Assembly (NCBI RefSeq): GCF_014633365.1
Contig: NC_068340.1
Location: 22,175,879-22,239,878 of the forward strand
Direction of reading: 5' to 3'
DNA: 64,000 nt
Origin: Diospyros lotus
Lineage: Eukaryota > Streptophyta > Magnoliopsida > Ericales > Ebenaceae
In this document: positions 50,750 to 60,977 of the stretch, piece after piece
Position numbering within the stretch: position 1 is the first letter of the stretch
Layout: each line of letters starts with the position of its first letter
Program-made: the position numbers and the translations under genes
The notes under the pieces: model-generated
Databases searched by the model: none
Told to the model about the DNA's origin: nothing
The model's input: the letters and a program-made list of their open reading frames with translations, nothing else

Positions 50750-51180
50750 GTGAAGGCCCAGCCGCCCAGCCCAATCGCCCACGGTTTTCCCCCTCCCCCT
50801 CGAAGCTTCGTGTTCTCCCCTGCCCTTCTCGCCCTCTCGCTCTCGCTTTCGCTGCCCTCTCTTGCTCAGTTGCTCTGTAAATCCCTCCGTCCGTCATCCT
50901 CATCCTCGCCTCGCGCCTCGCCTTCGCCGTCAGTGGCTCGCCCTCGCTCTCGCCTTTCGCTGCCTCTATTTTCTTTCGGCTTTCGCTGCTCCGTCAGTCC
51001 GTCGGATCGTCTCCCTTTGCCCTCGCTTTCTCGCCTCTTGCTGCGCCTGCTCGGTCAGCGTCGACGGTCGCTTGCCCTCGTGGCTGGTCACCAGTGGCTC
51101 GCTGCATCGCTCTCAGTCGACAGTCGCTCCAGCCTCTGGCCCTCCAGATTCAGTCGGCGTCGGCGGTCCTTGAAGTAGAT
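50750..51180 (+). promoter_or_regulatory. CpG-rich leader of the hAT transposon
   Basis: A CT/CG-rich block (many TCGCC, TCGCT and CCGTC words) just inside the left end. The frames through it give only Ser/Arg/Pro strings. Its position suggests a promoter or 5' untranslated exon for the transposase; GT sites near 51180-51250 may start an intron ending before 51659. This is inference. Confidence 0.4.
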
Positions 51181-51271
51181 CTGCTTCTCTAGAAGAATAC
51201 AGATCTACTTAGCTTAGCTTCATTGCTTCAACTTTCACTTTCACCGGTTAGTTTCTCTTTCACGAATCATT

Positions 51272-51373
51272 TTCATTTCGTTTCGTTTGTGATACATTGG
51301 AGATTTGGATTATTTGATAGCTGATTCATTTCGTTTCGTTTGTGATACATTGGAGATTTGGATTATTTGATAG
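51272..51373 (+). repeat. 53-bp tandem duplication in the hAT leader
   Basis: The words TTCATTTCGTTTCG ... GATTATTTGATAG occur twice in tandem (51272-51320 and 51325-51373) with a period of 53 bases and no visible mismatch, which suggests a recent duplication. Confidence 0.9.
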
Positions 51374-51658
51374 TTGCCTATGTCTATTTTATTGATGTTG
51401 GCTAACTTGGCTTTATTGGTGTTGCAAAAGAAAATTTAATTTTATTGTTGTCTTTATTTTGTTTATATACGTGATAATTGTTTTATTCTTAGAAATTGTA
51501 ATTAGAGTCTAGAGATGCTTGGTTCATTTTATTCTTCTTATTATTACAAGTTTAGATAAAAATTAAGTTTAACATTATTATTGCTTAAGTGTGTCGTGTA
51601 ATGTCATAATATTTTTTTCCTTTTGACTTTTGTTAGGTTTAAGCAATAGTCACAAATC

Positions 51659-54178
51659 ATGCCTCCTAAACATATGTTTGGAGCTCAAAAAAGAAAAAGG
51701 AAACAGAGGGAAGAAGTATTAGTTCAATATCAAGCTGGTGATATGTTTAAATACTTTAATAGCAACAAAGTAATATAGAGAGAAGAAATAGTTGAAAACT
51801 TGGGTGAAACTTCAGTAGAGGAACAAGAAACTTGGAATGATAATGTCAATGACCAAGGAGACTTAGTTGATGAATTGAATGAAGACAAAGATGATCATGT
51901 TGATGTCAATGAATTAAACGAGAAAGAAGAAGACAATGTTCAACATAAAGATTTATTGATTAATTTTTATGATCCAGGGTGTTGGGATAAAATTGACTAA
52001 AATATGAGAGATTTGTTAGTAGAGAGGGGTCCAAAAAGAGTTGATGGAGTCTTGTTTCCTAAAGATAGTAGTGGTAGGCATTTTGAATTATCACAATATA
52101 AGCGAGTATTGCTCAATGGAGAAACAAATGACAGGAGATGGCTAGTATATTCAGTTCATTTGGACAAGGTTTTTTGCTTTTGCTGTAAGTTGTTCAAGAC
52201 TCAAAAAACAATGAGTAAAATTGGTCCGTTGGGAAATGAAGGATACAGAGATTGGCATAATATGGGCCGGGGCCTTAAAAATCATGAAGCAAGTAAAGAG
52301 CATATAGATTGCATGACTAGTTGGATTGAATTAGAAACAAGACTGAGTAAAAATAAGACAATTGATCAAAGTGTGCAGATTAAAATCAATAAAGAAAGAG
52401 AACACTAGAAACAAGTGTTAAAGAGGATAATAGCTGTTGTGCAAAGATTGGCAAAAAATAACTTGGCATTTCGAGGAGATTGTGAGAAGCTTTATGTGGA
52501 AAACAATGGTCTTTTTTTGCAAATGATTGAAATGATTGCTGAATTTGATCCGATTATGAAAGAGCACATTTGACGTATTCAAGCACATGAGACTCATTAT
52601 ACATATTTGGGCCCTAAAATTCAAAATGAATTGATACAAATGTTGGCAAATGAGGTAAAAAGTTCAATTCTTAGAAAAGTTAAACAAGCAAAATATTTTT
52701 CGGTCATATTAGATTGTATGCCAGATGCTAGTCATGAGGAGCAAATGTCTCTTGTAATACGATGTGTGGATTATTCAGCAAACTCTGTAATGGTAGAAGA
52801 ATATTGGGTAGAATTTTTGAAGGTTGATGATACATCAGGGCTTGGACTTTTTACTGAGCTTAAAAATATGTTGACCAATCTTGAGCTGGACATTGATGAT
52901 ATAAGAGGTCAGGGGTATGACAATGGGTCTAATATGAAAGGGAAGCATAAAGGTGTACAGACAAGATTACTTGAAATAAATCCGAGGGCTTTTTATACTC
53001 CATGTGGTTGTCATAGTCTTAATTTGACTTTATGTGATATGGCAAATTGTTGTCCTAAAGCTATGTCATTTTCTGGAGTGATACAACGCATCTATACATT
53101 GTTTTCTTCATCTACCAAGCGATCGAAAATTTTCAAAGATCATGTGAAAGGTCTTACACTTAAGCCATTGTCACAAACACGTTGGGAAAGTCATGTTGAA
53201 AGTGTGAGGCCTATAAAAGAGCAAACTGCACAAATAATAGATGCTTTATTTGACTTGGTAGATACTAGTGAAGATCCTAAAACAAAGAGCGAAGCTGAGT
53301 CCTTAGCAACACATGAACTTCAGAATTTTGAGTTCTTGCTTGGCATGGTAATTTGGTACAAGTTGTTGCATGCAATCAACACTGTAAGTAAATTCCTTCA
53401 AGCTGAAAATATGGATATTGATGTTGCTATCAGTCTTTTAGAAGGACTTCTTTTGTTTCTTGATGACTATAGAGAATCTGGGTTTGATAAGGCCATGGTT
53501 GAAGCGAAACAAATAGCAAATGAAATGGGAGTTGAAGCTGTATTTCGAGAAAAACGCATGATTCGAAGAAAGAAACAGTTTGATGAGGATGGCAGTGATG
53601 AGATAACACAATCAGCAGAAGATTCTTTTAGAGTAAATTATTTCCTCTTCATAATTGATCGAGCTCGTTCTTCATTTCAAACTAGATTTGAACAATTTAA
53701 AAAATATGAGGAAATATTTGGATTTCTGTTTAATTTGGAGAGGTTGAAGTGTGCTGATGATGATACTTTATTGGAGTCTTGTAAGAATCTTGAAAAATCC
53801 TTAACGCATAATGATCATTCTGATATTGATGGAGATGATTTGTTTTTGGAGTTGACAATCTTGAAATACTCTTTACCTAAAGAAACAAAAAAAGCAATTG
53901 ATGTGGTGAACTATTTGAAGAGAATGGATGGGTGTTTCCTAAATGCTTGTGTAGCGTACAGAATTTTGTTAACTATACCAGTTACAGTTGCATCTACAGA
54001 AAGAAGTTTCTCCAAGTTGAAATTGATCAAGACTTATCTTCGCTCAACTATGTCACAAGACAGATTGAATGGATTGGCTATGTTGTCTATTGAGAAAAAA
54101 ATGCTAGAACAGCTTGATTATGTAAACTTGATTGATATTTTTGCCTCCAAAACTGCAAGGAGAGTAGTTTTTAATTGA
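51659..54178 (+). pseudogene. hAT transposase (TTF-type/DUF4371 with hAT dimerisation domain)
   Basis: One frame of 840 codons from ATG at 51659 (MPPKHMFGAQKRKRK) to the stop at 54178, interrupted only by four in-frame stops near 51774, 51998, 52406 and 52571 and by no frameshift that I can see. Features in order: a basic N-terminus; an acidic spacer; a TTF-type zinc-finger region (YSVHLDKVFCFCCKLF, then GYRDWHNMGRGLKNHEASKEH); the DUF4371/RNase H-like core ([17 protein letters not shown], then [15 protein letters not shown], then CGCHSLNL); and the C-terminal dimerisation motif ([25 protein letters not shown]). Plant annotations often call such proteins 'zinc finger MYM-type 1-like'. The four stops rule out a functional product unless they are sequencing errors. 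Confidence 0.88.
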
Positions 54179-54347
54179 TAATTTAGAAAATTTTCAATTT
54201 TATTCTTTGATATGGTATAAATATTTATTTATTTATTTTATATTTTATTATAAAAAAATAAAATTTAAATGTACTCTATGATTCGGGGGCCCATTTTTAC
54301 ATTTCGCCTCAGGGCCCCCAAATCTCAGGTACGGCATTGGTCATAGT

Positions 54348-54848
54348 AAGAGGAAGAAGAGCATTAAATTCTTGCATAAGAGCCCGAACTTGCCCCATAT
54401 AAGATTCCACAGACAACTCATGCTTAAGATTCTTGATATTAGAGACCACAATGTACAAATATTGGATGTCGCTTGTGTAACACTCTTCAACTTTCTTCCA
54501 CACATCAACACAAGTTTCAAAGGGGTGAAAGAGCTGCATGATGGACAGATCAATAGACTGCCATAGGAGGCTACATAACTGGGCATCAACTTGTTCCCAT
54601 CTAGCCCGATTAGCTTTTGGCACACTTTCAGCCTTTGTGGTAAGATGATCCGCTTGGTCTTTCCCTTTGAACCACATTTTGATAGAGACTGCCCATGAGA
54701 GATAATTGACAGACCCTATCAACTTGACAGTGGTAATATTGGCCGTCCCAAGACTGGAGACAGTAAAGAATTGAGAGGCAGTAGGGGCAACGACAGAAAT
54801 CGAAGCAGTAGTAGCATCGGCAGAAACTGCGTCACTGAGATCAGACAT
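54348..54848 (-). pseudogene. Copia-3 gag N-terminal part
   Basis: Minus-strand frame from ATG at 54848 (MSDLSDAVSAD...) reading into the hAT target duplication. It contains the usual gag words NYLSWAVSIKMWF, YTSDIQYLYIV and SYMGQVRALMQEF. It continues at 50652 (MTRIE...REKFNAIRHQIL) once the hAT element is set aside. Confidence 0.85.
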
Positions 54849-55181
54849 GGTAAGGACTTTGACACTGGAAGTAGCTTTAGGGGTCGTCGGAGGTCAGATT
54901 TGGAGAAATTGGAGAAAAACGATTGGCGGACGAGCTATCACGCGCTAGCGCGTGGAGGCGGAGGCAGCACGTGGGTGGTCTAGCGGAGGTGATTCTTCGA
55001 CAGGCGGCCGATCTGATGGAGGCGAACCCTAGGGTGGTGGCAGTGTTAGCAAGTGGTGGTCAGATAGTGGGGTTCTGGTATGAGCAGTGACGGTGACAGT
55101 GACAGCTAGCGTTTGAAGGTCGCTGGAAAAAGATACACAGCAACAGCTAGGGTTTTTCTCACCGGTGGCTTTGATACCATA

Positions 55182-55333
55182 TGAGAAAATAATTATGAGA
55201 GAAAACCCAAGAGACTAGCCTCTCTTAGTTTGTTACTTATAATAGGCATAATAAGCCTTAAAAACATCTACGGGCTTAACCTATAGGCTTAATCTAATTA
55301 CAAATAAAACACACACATACAATAATTACAATA
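55182..55333 (-). repeat. Copia-3 right LTR, first part
   Basis: It begins (+) TGAGAAAATAATTATGAG next to the primer-binding site and runs to the Copia-4 insertion. The remainder is at 60396-60422. About 179 bp in total. Confidence 0.8.
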
Positions 55334-55620
55334 TGTTGAAAGATAAAGATGCAAACAAAACAATCCGAAAGGATTGAGGAGATGATCCGAGAATAAGAGG
55401 AGGATAACTCTCCCGAGTTATCCTCAAGCTGATTTATATGTGTATTTTGTAAATTTAGTTAAGAGTTATTTATCTTGTTATCTTGTACTAGAATTTAGGA
55501 GTTATCTAATAGCTAAAGCATAGGAGATAAGTTTGTATCAAACTAGGAGTCTTGTATATTTAATCCTAGCTGCTAATGGAGAAGAGCACTATAGTTTTAT
55601 TGTTCTATCGGATTTCTTCA
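55334..55620 (+). repeat. Copia-4 5' LTR
   Basis: TG...CA termini (TGTTGAAAGAT ... GGATTTCTTCA), followed directly by the primer-binding site. Confidence 0.95.
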
Positions 55621-55703
55621 TGGTATCAGAGCTCGGTTTCGAGTTTCTGCAGATACTAGATATTTAGAGTTCTAATTATAAGAGAACTCTCTAAAATGAC
55701 GCC

Positions 55704-58700
55704 ATGGCTGATGATCAAACAGCTAGTACAGGGACTTCGAATCCTCTTCCAACAAAGAGCAGTCCAGTCTTTGCAACCTTGTCACATTCTTCCTCAACCT
55801 TCGATGGACCTTCCCTCCAGATTACTTTACACAAGCTGAATAGAACCAACTTCCGAGAGTGGTCTCAATCAGTTATGCTTGTGATTAAAGGAAAAGGGAA
55901 GGTAGGCTATCTAATCGGAGAAATCATAAAGCCGAGCCAAGATTCAACCACATATGCAGTATGGGAAGCTGAGAATGCCATTGTCATGGCATGGCTAGTG
56001 AACTCAATGGAGCCAAAGGTAGGAAGAACTTACCTCTTCTACAAAACAGCAAGCGAGATCTGGAATGCGGTTCGAGAGATCTATTCAGATCTCGAAAATA
56101 CCGCCCAAAGCTTCCAAGTTCGATCCACCATTCAATCAACAAAGCAAGGTAACAATAATGTAACTGAGTATTACAATACCTTGACTAAATTATGGCAAGA
56201 GGTTGATCTCTTTCATGAGATCACATGGGAATGCTCGGCTGATGGAAGGAAGTATAACAAGATGGTGGAGAAAGAAAGGATATTTGACTTCTTGCAAGGT
56301 CTAAATTCAGATTTGGATGAGGTCAGAGGACGACTGATTGGAACTAAGCCTTTCCCTTCTCTGAGAGAAGTATTTGCAAAAGTAAGAAGGGAGGAGAGTA
56401 GAAAGAAAGTGATGCTACCTAGTGGTTCAACAAACGAAGGCATGTTACAGAGTTTTGCCTTAAATATATCCTATGGCTGGCCATCTATTACAGCCAAGGG
56501 AGAGCTGCAGCGAGATAGGCAATGGTGTGACCATTGTAACAAACCCTATCATACTAGAGACACCTGCTGGAAGCTACATGGGAAACCAGCCAATTGGAAA
56601 CCAAGGAACCAAAGAAAAGGTGTGTAGTCTGCCTATATGGTAGAGTCTGAAAAAGGAAATTTAGCACCAACGCCAATCTCTTTAACCCCAGATCAACTAG
56701 AAGCTTTCCAGCAGTTGCTGAATCAGCAGTTGCTAAATCAACCCAAGGTGCAGAAAACAACCAAAAGTATGGATAACAACAACAATCAGGTGGTATCCTT
56801 AGCTAAACAAGGTAAGATCAGTCATTCTTTGTTCTCTAAAAGACTGAGCATAGGTGTTTGGATTATAGATACCGGTGCATCAGATCACATGACAGGTGAT
56901 CTTGAAATCCTATTCAATTTTAAATCTTGTAATCAGAATATTACTGTATTTATGGCCGATGGAACTAAGACTTTAGTCCAAGGAAAGGGCACAACGTATG
57001 TGGCAGGGCTAAAATTAGAATCAGTTCTTTATGTGCCAAATTTGAAATGTAACTTGCTGTCAGTAAGTAAGATTACACAAGATAAGGACTGTTCAGTGAT
57101 ATTTTCTTCTTCCCATTGTATCTTTCAGGACAAATCTTCGGGGAGGACGATTGGCAAAGCTGAAGAGAAGCAAGGTCTATATCAAATCGTCAATCTTGAT
57201 TACCAAAAGGAGTGGAGGTCATTTGTTCAATCCTCTTTAGCTGCAGTTTCAGATTCTGATTTAATGTTATGGCATCAAAGATTAGGACATCCTAGCTTTG
57301 AGTATCTTAGGGTCTTGTATCCTTCAATTTCTATCAATAAAATTCAGCATTTCTATTGTGAACATTGCATTCTTGCAAAAAAAAACTAAGAGCTCTCATC
57401 CGAAACACTCTTACAAACCATCCCAGCCATTTCCGTTGGTTCACAGTGACATTTGGGGACCAGCTAGAATTTCAAATCTAACAAACACTCGATGGTTCAT
57501 CACCTTCATTGATGATCACACACGAGTTTGCTGGGTCTTCCTCATGAGAGATAAATCTGAAACTCATATGGTTTTCAAACGGTTTCATCTCATGGTTAAG
57601 AATATTTTCCAAGCTTCCATTCATATATTAAGAAGTGACAATGGTCGAGAATACTTCTCAAATGACTTTAACCATTATCTAAATGAGCATGGTATTGTTC
57701 ACCAAAGCTCTTGCCCATATAACACTCAACAAAATGGGATAGCTGAGAGAAAGAACTGGCATTTACTTGAGATAGCTAGGGCTCTTATGTTTGCTCAATC
57801 AGTTCCCCATTCTTATTGGGGAGAGGCTGTTCTTACAGCATACTACCTCATCAATCAGCTTCCTTCAAAGACCTTAAACTATAAAACCCCCTTAAATATC
57901 TTCCTTGAAGCTTTCCCTCATTATTCCAGGGCCTTAAATAGCCTTGCTCCTAAGGTCTTCGGGTGTACCTCCTTCGTACATCAGAATCAGTTAAATCCAT
58001 CCAAGTTTGACCCAAAAGGTCTTAAATGTGTGTTTGTGGGATACTCTCCTACCCAACAAGACTATAAGTGTTATAACCCAACAACCCGCAAGTTCATTAT
58101 TTCTTGTGATATAACATTTATCGAGACCCAACCATTCTTCCACACTACTACTCAAAATGAAAATCCAGTCCACAATTGGAGTACAGTCATCTCTGTGCCT
58201 CTCAATCCCTTTACTAATCTTCCTCCTACTAAAACTCATCAAAGGGAGGAGAAAGAGGAGACTGAAATCCAGCAGGGTGATCAAGATCTGACTAAACCTC
58301 TAAAGGTTTATTCCAGAAGACCTAAAGCTGCCAATCTTCAGCCAACCAATCTGTCCAATCTGGAGGTAAGTCCAAACAAGACAGTTGATACTGATATACA
58401 ACAACAACAACTACTTACTGATGACTTAAGTGTCCCAATTGCATTAAGGAAAGGTAAAAGGTTGTGCACCAAGCATCCTATTAATGATTTCATCGGGTAC
58501 TCAAAACTGTCTCCCTCCTTTAAGGCATTTACTACTAGTTTAGACAGTGTAGCTATTCCTAGAAATGTTTATCAAGCATTGCAGGATGAAAACTGGAAAA
58601 TGGCAATTATGGAAGAAATGACAGCCTTGGAGAAAAATGGTACATGGGAAATTATGGATCTTCCAGAAGGGAAGAAGGCAGTTGGTAGCAAGTGGGTATT

Positions 58701-60094
58701 CACACTAAAATATAAATTAGATGGAGTCTAGAAAGGTATAAAGCAAGGCTTGTAGCCCAGGGATTTACTCAAACTCAAGGTTTGGATTATGAAGAAACGT
58801 TTGCTCCCGTAGCCAAACTCAATTCAATTCGGATTCTACTGTCCTTAGCCTCAAACCTGGACTGGAGATTGCAATAGTTGGACATCAAGAACGCCTTCCT
58901 AAATGGAGATTTAGAGGAGGAGATTTACATGAGGATACCACCGGGGTTTGAGAAAGAAAAAACAAGAGATACGGTATGCAAATTGAAAAAATCTCTATAT
59001 GGCTTAAAACAATCACCTAGAGCATGGTTTAAAAGATTTAGTGATTCTCTATACAAGTTGGGATATAAGCAGGGACAAGTGGATCACACACTCTTTACAA
59101 AGATCAAGGAGGATGGTAGGAGAACCATACTAATAGTCTATGTGGATGATATCATTATCACGGGAGATGATAATCAAGAAATTGAGAAACTAAAAAAACA
59201 GCTAAGGCAGGCCTTTGAAGTAAAAGAGCTGGGAGAGCTTTGATATTTGCTTGGTTTGGAAGTTGCAAGAAGTAAGAATGGCTTTTTTGTATCCCAAAGA
59301 AAGTACACTCTTGATTTGCTAAAAGAAACGGGAAAATTGGGATGTAAACCAGCAAGCACACCTCTAGAACCCAACTGGAAGAACAGAGAAGGGAAAGAAA
59401 AGCATCCAGTGGACAAAGGCATGTATCAACGATTGGTAGGCAAATTAATTTATTTGTCTCACACAAGACCGGATATTACTTATGCTGTGGGTATTGTTAG
59501 TCAATTCATGCATTCACCGACTGGAAGACACTTGGAAGCCGCTCATCACATCCTTAAATATCTTAAAGGAACCCCGGGTAAAGGTCTACTATTTACAAAA
59601 AGCCAAGACAGAGGGATAACAGGCTATGCAGATTTTGATTGGGCAGATGCTGTGGAAGATAGCAAATCCATATCAGGCTATTGTACAAAATTATGGGGTA
59701 ACTTGGTGATTTGGCGGAGTAAGAAACAACAAGTGGTAGCTCGCAGCAGTGCTGAAGCAGAGTATCGTTCAATCGCTCAAGCAATTTGTGAAATGATATG
59801 GGTGGAAAGACTGTTGAATGGCTTATCTATGCCAATATTATCTCCTAAAATTCTTTATAGTGATAGCAAATCAGCTATCAGCATTGTCAACAATCGGTGC
59901 AACATGACCGGATGAAACATGTCCGAATTGATCGCCTTTTTGTCAAACAAGAGCTTGAGGATGGCAACATTAAGTTGTCTTATGTTCCAATAGAAGAACA
60001 ACATGCAGACATTTTGACCAAAGCAATGGAAAAACAAAGTTTTGAATATATAAGAAGCAAGCTGGGAATATTTGATATATATTCCTCAGCTTGA
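55704..60094 (+). pseudogene. Copia-4 gag-pol, nearly intact
   Basis: Gag starts at 55704 (MADDQTASTG) and ends in the zinc knuckle WCDHCNKPYHTRDTC and a TAG at about 56625, after which the same frame goes on. Protease WIIDTGASDHM lies near 56860. The pre-integrase LMLWHQRLGHPS is followed by a one-base shift in an A run near 57382. The integrase (57420-57900) has HSDIWGP and RSDNGREYF. RT (58560-59240) has TWEIMDLPEGKK, a frameshift and stop near 58730, a stop before the LDIKNAFLNG block near 58876, and IVYVDDIIITG. A stop lies near 59241. RNase H (59600-59790) has YADFDWAD and SAEAEYRS. A small deletion near 59903 shifts the frame before the HVRIDRLFVKQEL C-terminus. These few lesions match its low LTR divergence. 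Confidence 0.92.
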
Positions 60095-60101
60095 GGGGGG
60101 G

Positions 60102-60390
60102 TGTTGAAAGATAAAGATGCAAACAAAGCAATCCTAAAGGATTGAGTAGATGATCCAAGAATAAGAGGAGGATAACTCTCCCGAGTTATCCTCAAGCTGA
60201 TTTATATATGTGTACTTTGTAAATTTAGTTAAGAGTTATTTATCTTGTTATCTTGTACTAGAATTTAGGAGTTATCTAATAGCTAAAGTATAGGAGATAA
60301 GTTTGTATCAAACTAGGAGTCTTGTATATTTAATCCTAGCTGCTAATGGAGAAGAGCACGATAGTTTTATTGTTCTATCGGATTTCTTCA
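60102..60390 (+). repeat. Copia-4 3' LTR
   Basis: 289 bp, about 97% identical to the 5' LTR by eye; followed by target duplication CAATA. Confidence 0.95.
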
Positions 60391-60395
60391 CAATA

Positions 60396-60422
60396 TATAC
60401 AATAATACTAATAATTCTAACA
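60396..60422 (-). repeat. Copia-3 right LTR, second part
   Basis: It continues TATACAATAATACTAATAATTCTAACA after the Copia-4 duplication and matches the end of the left LTR (…ACTAATAATTCTAATA). Confidence 0.8.
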
Positions 60423-60493
60423 GGTTATAGCACAAAAAGTTATAAAGAGGGTACAAATTACGAGTAGACCATGTACCTTTGAGGAGAGCAACA
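60423..60493 (-). mobile_element. Fragment of a second Copia-3-family element
   Basis: The 71 bases between the Copia-3 LTR and the Gypsy LTR resemble the Copia-3 interior at about 48575-48645. They share CACAAAAAGTTATAAA, ATTACGAGTAGAC and GTACCTTTG words in the same order, with scattered differences. So Copia-3 abuts an internal (integrase/RT linker) fragment of a relative. The last five bases, CAACA, are the likely Gypsy target site. Confidence 0.7.
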
Positions 60494-60919
60494 TGTCACG
60501 GTCTGGCCACGATTGGTTTCCTCTCTTAATTCCGATGTGAACTAGGAAGGTGCAGAAATAGAACAAGAATAGAGAAACAGAGAAGGAAGAGAGAAGGGAG
60601 AAATGAGAGAGTTGAGAGAATTTGGAATAAAATTCAGAATTTAATTCATCGATAATCCTTCAAGAGAGCCTTGGAGAGAATATACAATTAATTGGGATGG
60701 TAGATGTTGCCATAGCAGATTCTATTCTCCCTTTTCAGTTATAACCAACCCTTTTGTCCTATTCCAACCCCTACATGTGGGCACCCTATAGGTTTAACTA
60801 ACTCTAATAGTGAATTACAATAGTAAAGAAATAGCAAGTTACAACAGTAAAGAAATAGCAAAAAAATTATAGTCATAAAAGAAATTAAAAGTTATGTAAT
60901 CTGGGCACTTATCGTGACA
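60494..60919 (-). repeat. Gypsy 3' LTR
   Basis: 426 bp bounded by the inverted pair TGTCACG ... CGTGACA. On the minus strand it follows a polypurine tract TAGGGGAT and starts TGTCACGATAAG. Confidence 0.9.
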
Positions 60920-60977
60920 ATCCCCTAAAAAAAAAACAAATTTCTTGTCCTCAAGAAATGCTAAGGAGGCTGGCAGA

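Larger units (their letters stand above)
50653..54339 (+). mobile_element. hAT DNA transposon inserted in the Copia-3 gag
   Basis: An exact 8-bp target duplication GTCATAGT flanks it at 50645-50652 and 54340-54347, as expected for hAT elements. The ends are imperfectly inverted (CAGGGCCAGACCT versus CAATGCCGTACCT), and both subterminal regions contain CTCAGGGCCC words. The left 500 bp is a CpG-rich leader, followed by a 53-bp tandem duplication and a transposase reading frame of about 840 codons. Removing it rejoins the Copia-3 gag. Confidence 0.93.
55334..60390 (+). mobile_element. Copia-4: youngest Ty1/Copia element, inserted in the Copia-3 LTR
   Basis: LTRs at 55334-55620 (287 bp) and 60102-60390 (289 bp) differ at about seven bases plus one 2-bp indel by eye (2-3%). 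CAATA flanks it at 55329-55333 and 60391-60395. Primer-binding site TGGTATCAGAGC at 55621; polypurine tract TTGAGGGGGG before 60102. The coding region is nearly complete, with a handful of lesions. Confidence 0.96.
45985..60422 (-). mobile_element. Copia-3: old minus-strand Copia element, chimeric, hosting two insertions
   Basis: The left LTR (45985-46139) and the split right LTR (55182-55333 plus 60396-60422) are homologous, with TGAGAAAATAATTA at the outer or inner edge and AATAATTCTAA at the other. On the minus strand a primer-binding site TGGTATCAAAGCC lies at about 55168-55180. Gag starts at 54848, is interrupted at 50653-54339 by a hAT transposon, and resumes at 50652. Protease, integrase, two RT copies and RNase H follow leftwards. 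Copia-4 occupies 55334-60395 inside the right LTR. The outer flanks (TATTG on the left, GGTTA on the right) do not match, so the ends probably come from different insertions. Confidence 0.8.

Noticed and set aside
50711..51178. 155-codon Ser/Arg-rich open frame
   Set aside because: Inside the CpG-rich leader of the hAT element; composition artefact, and the transposase frame is separate.
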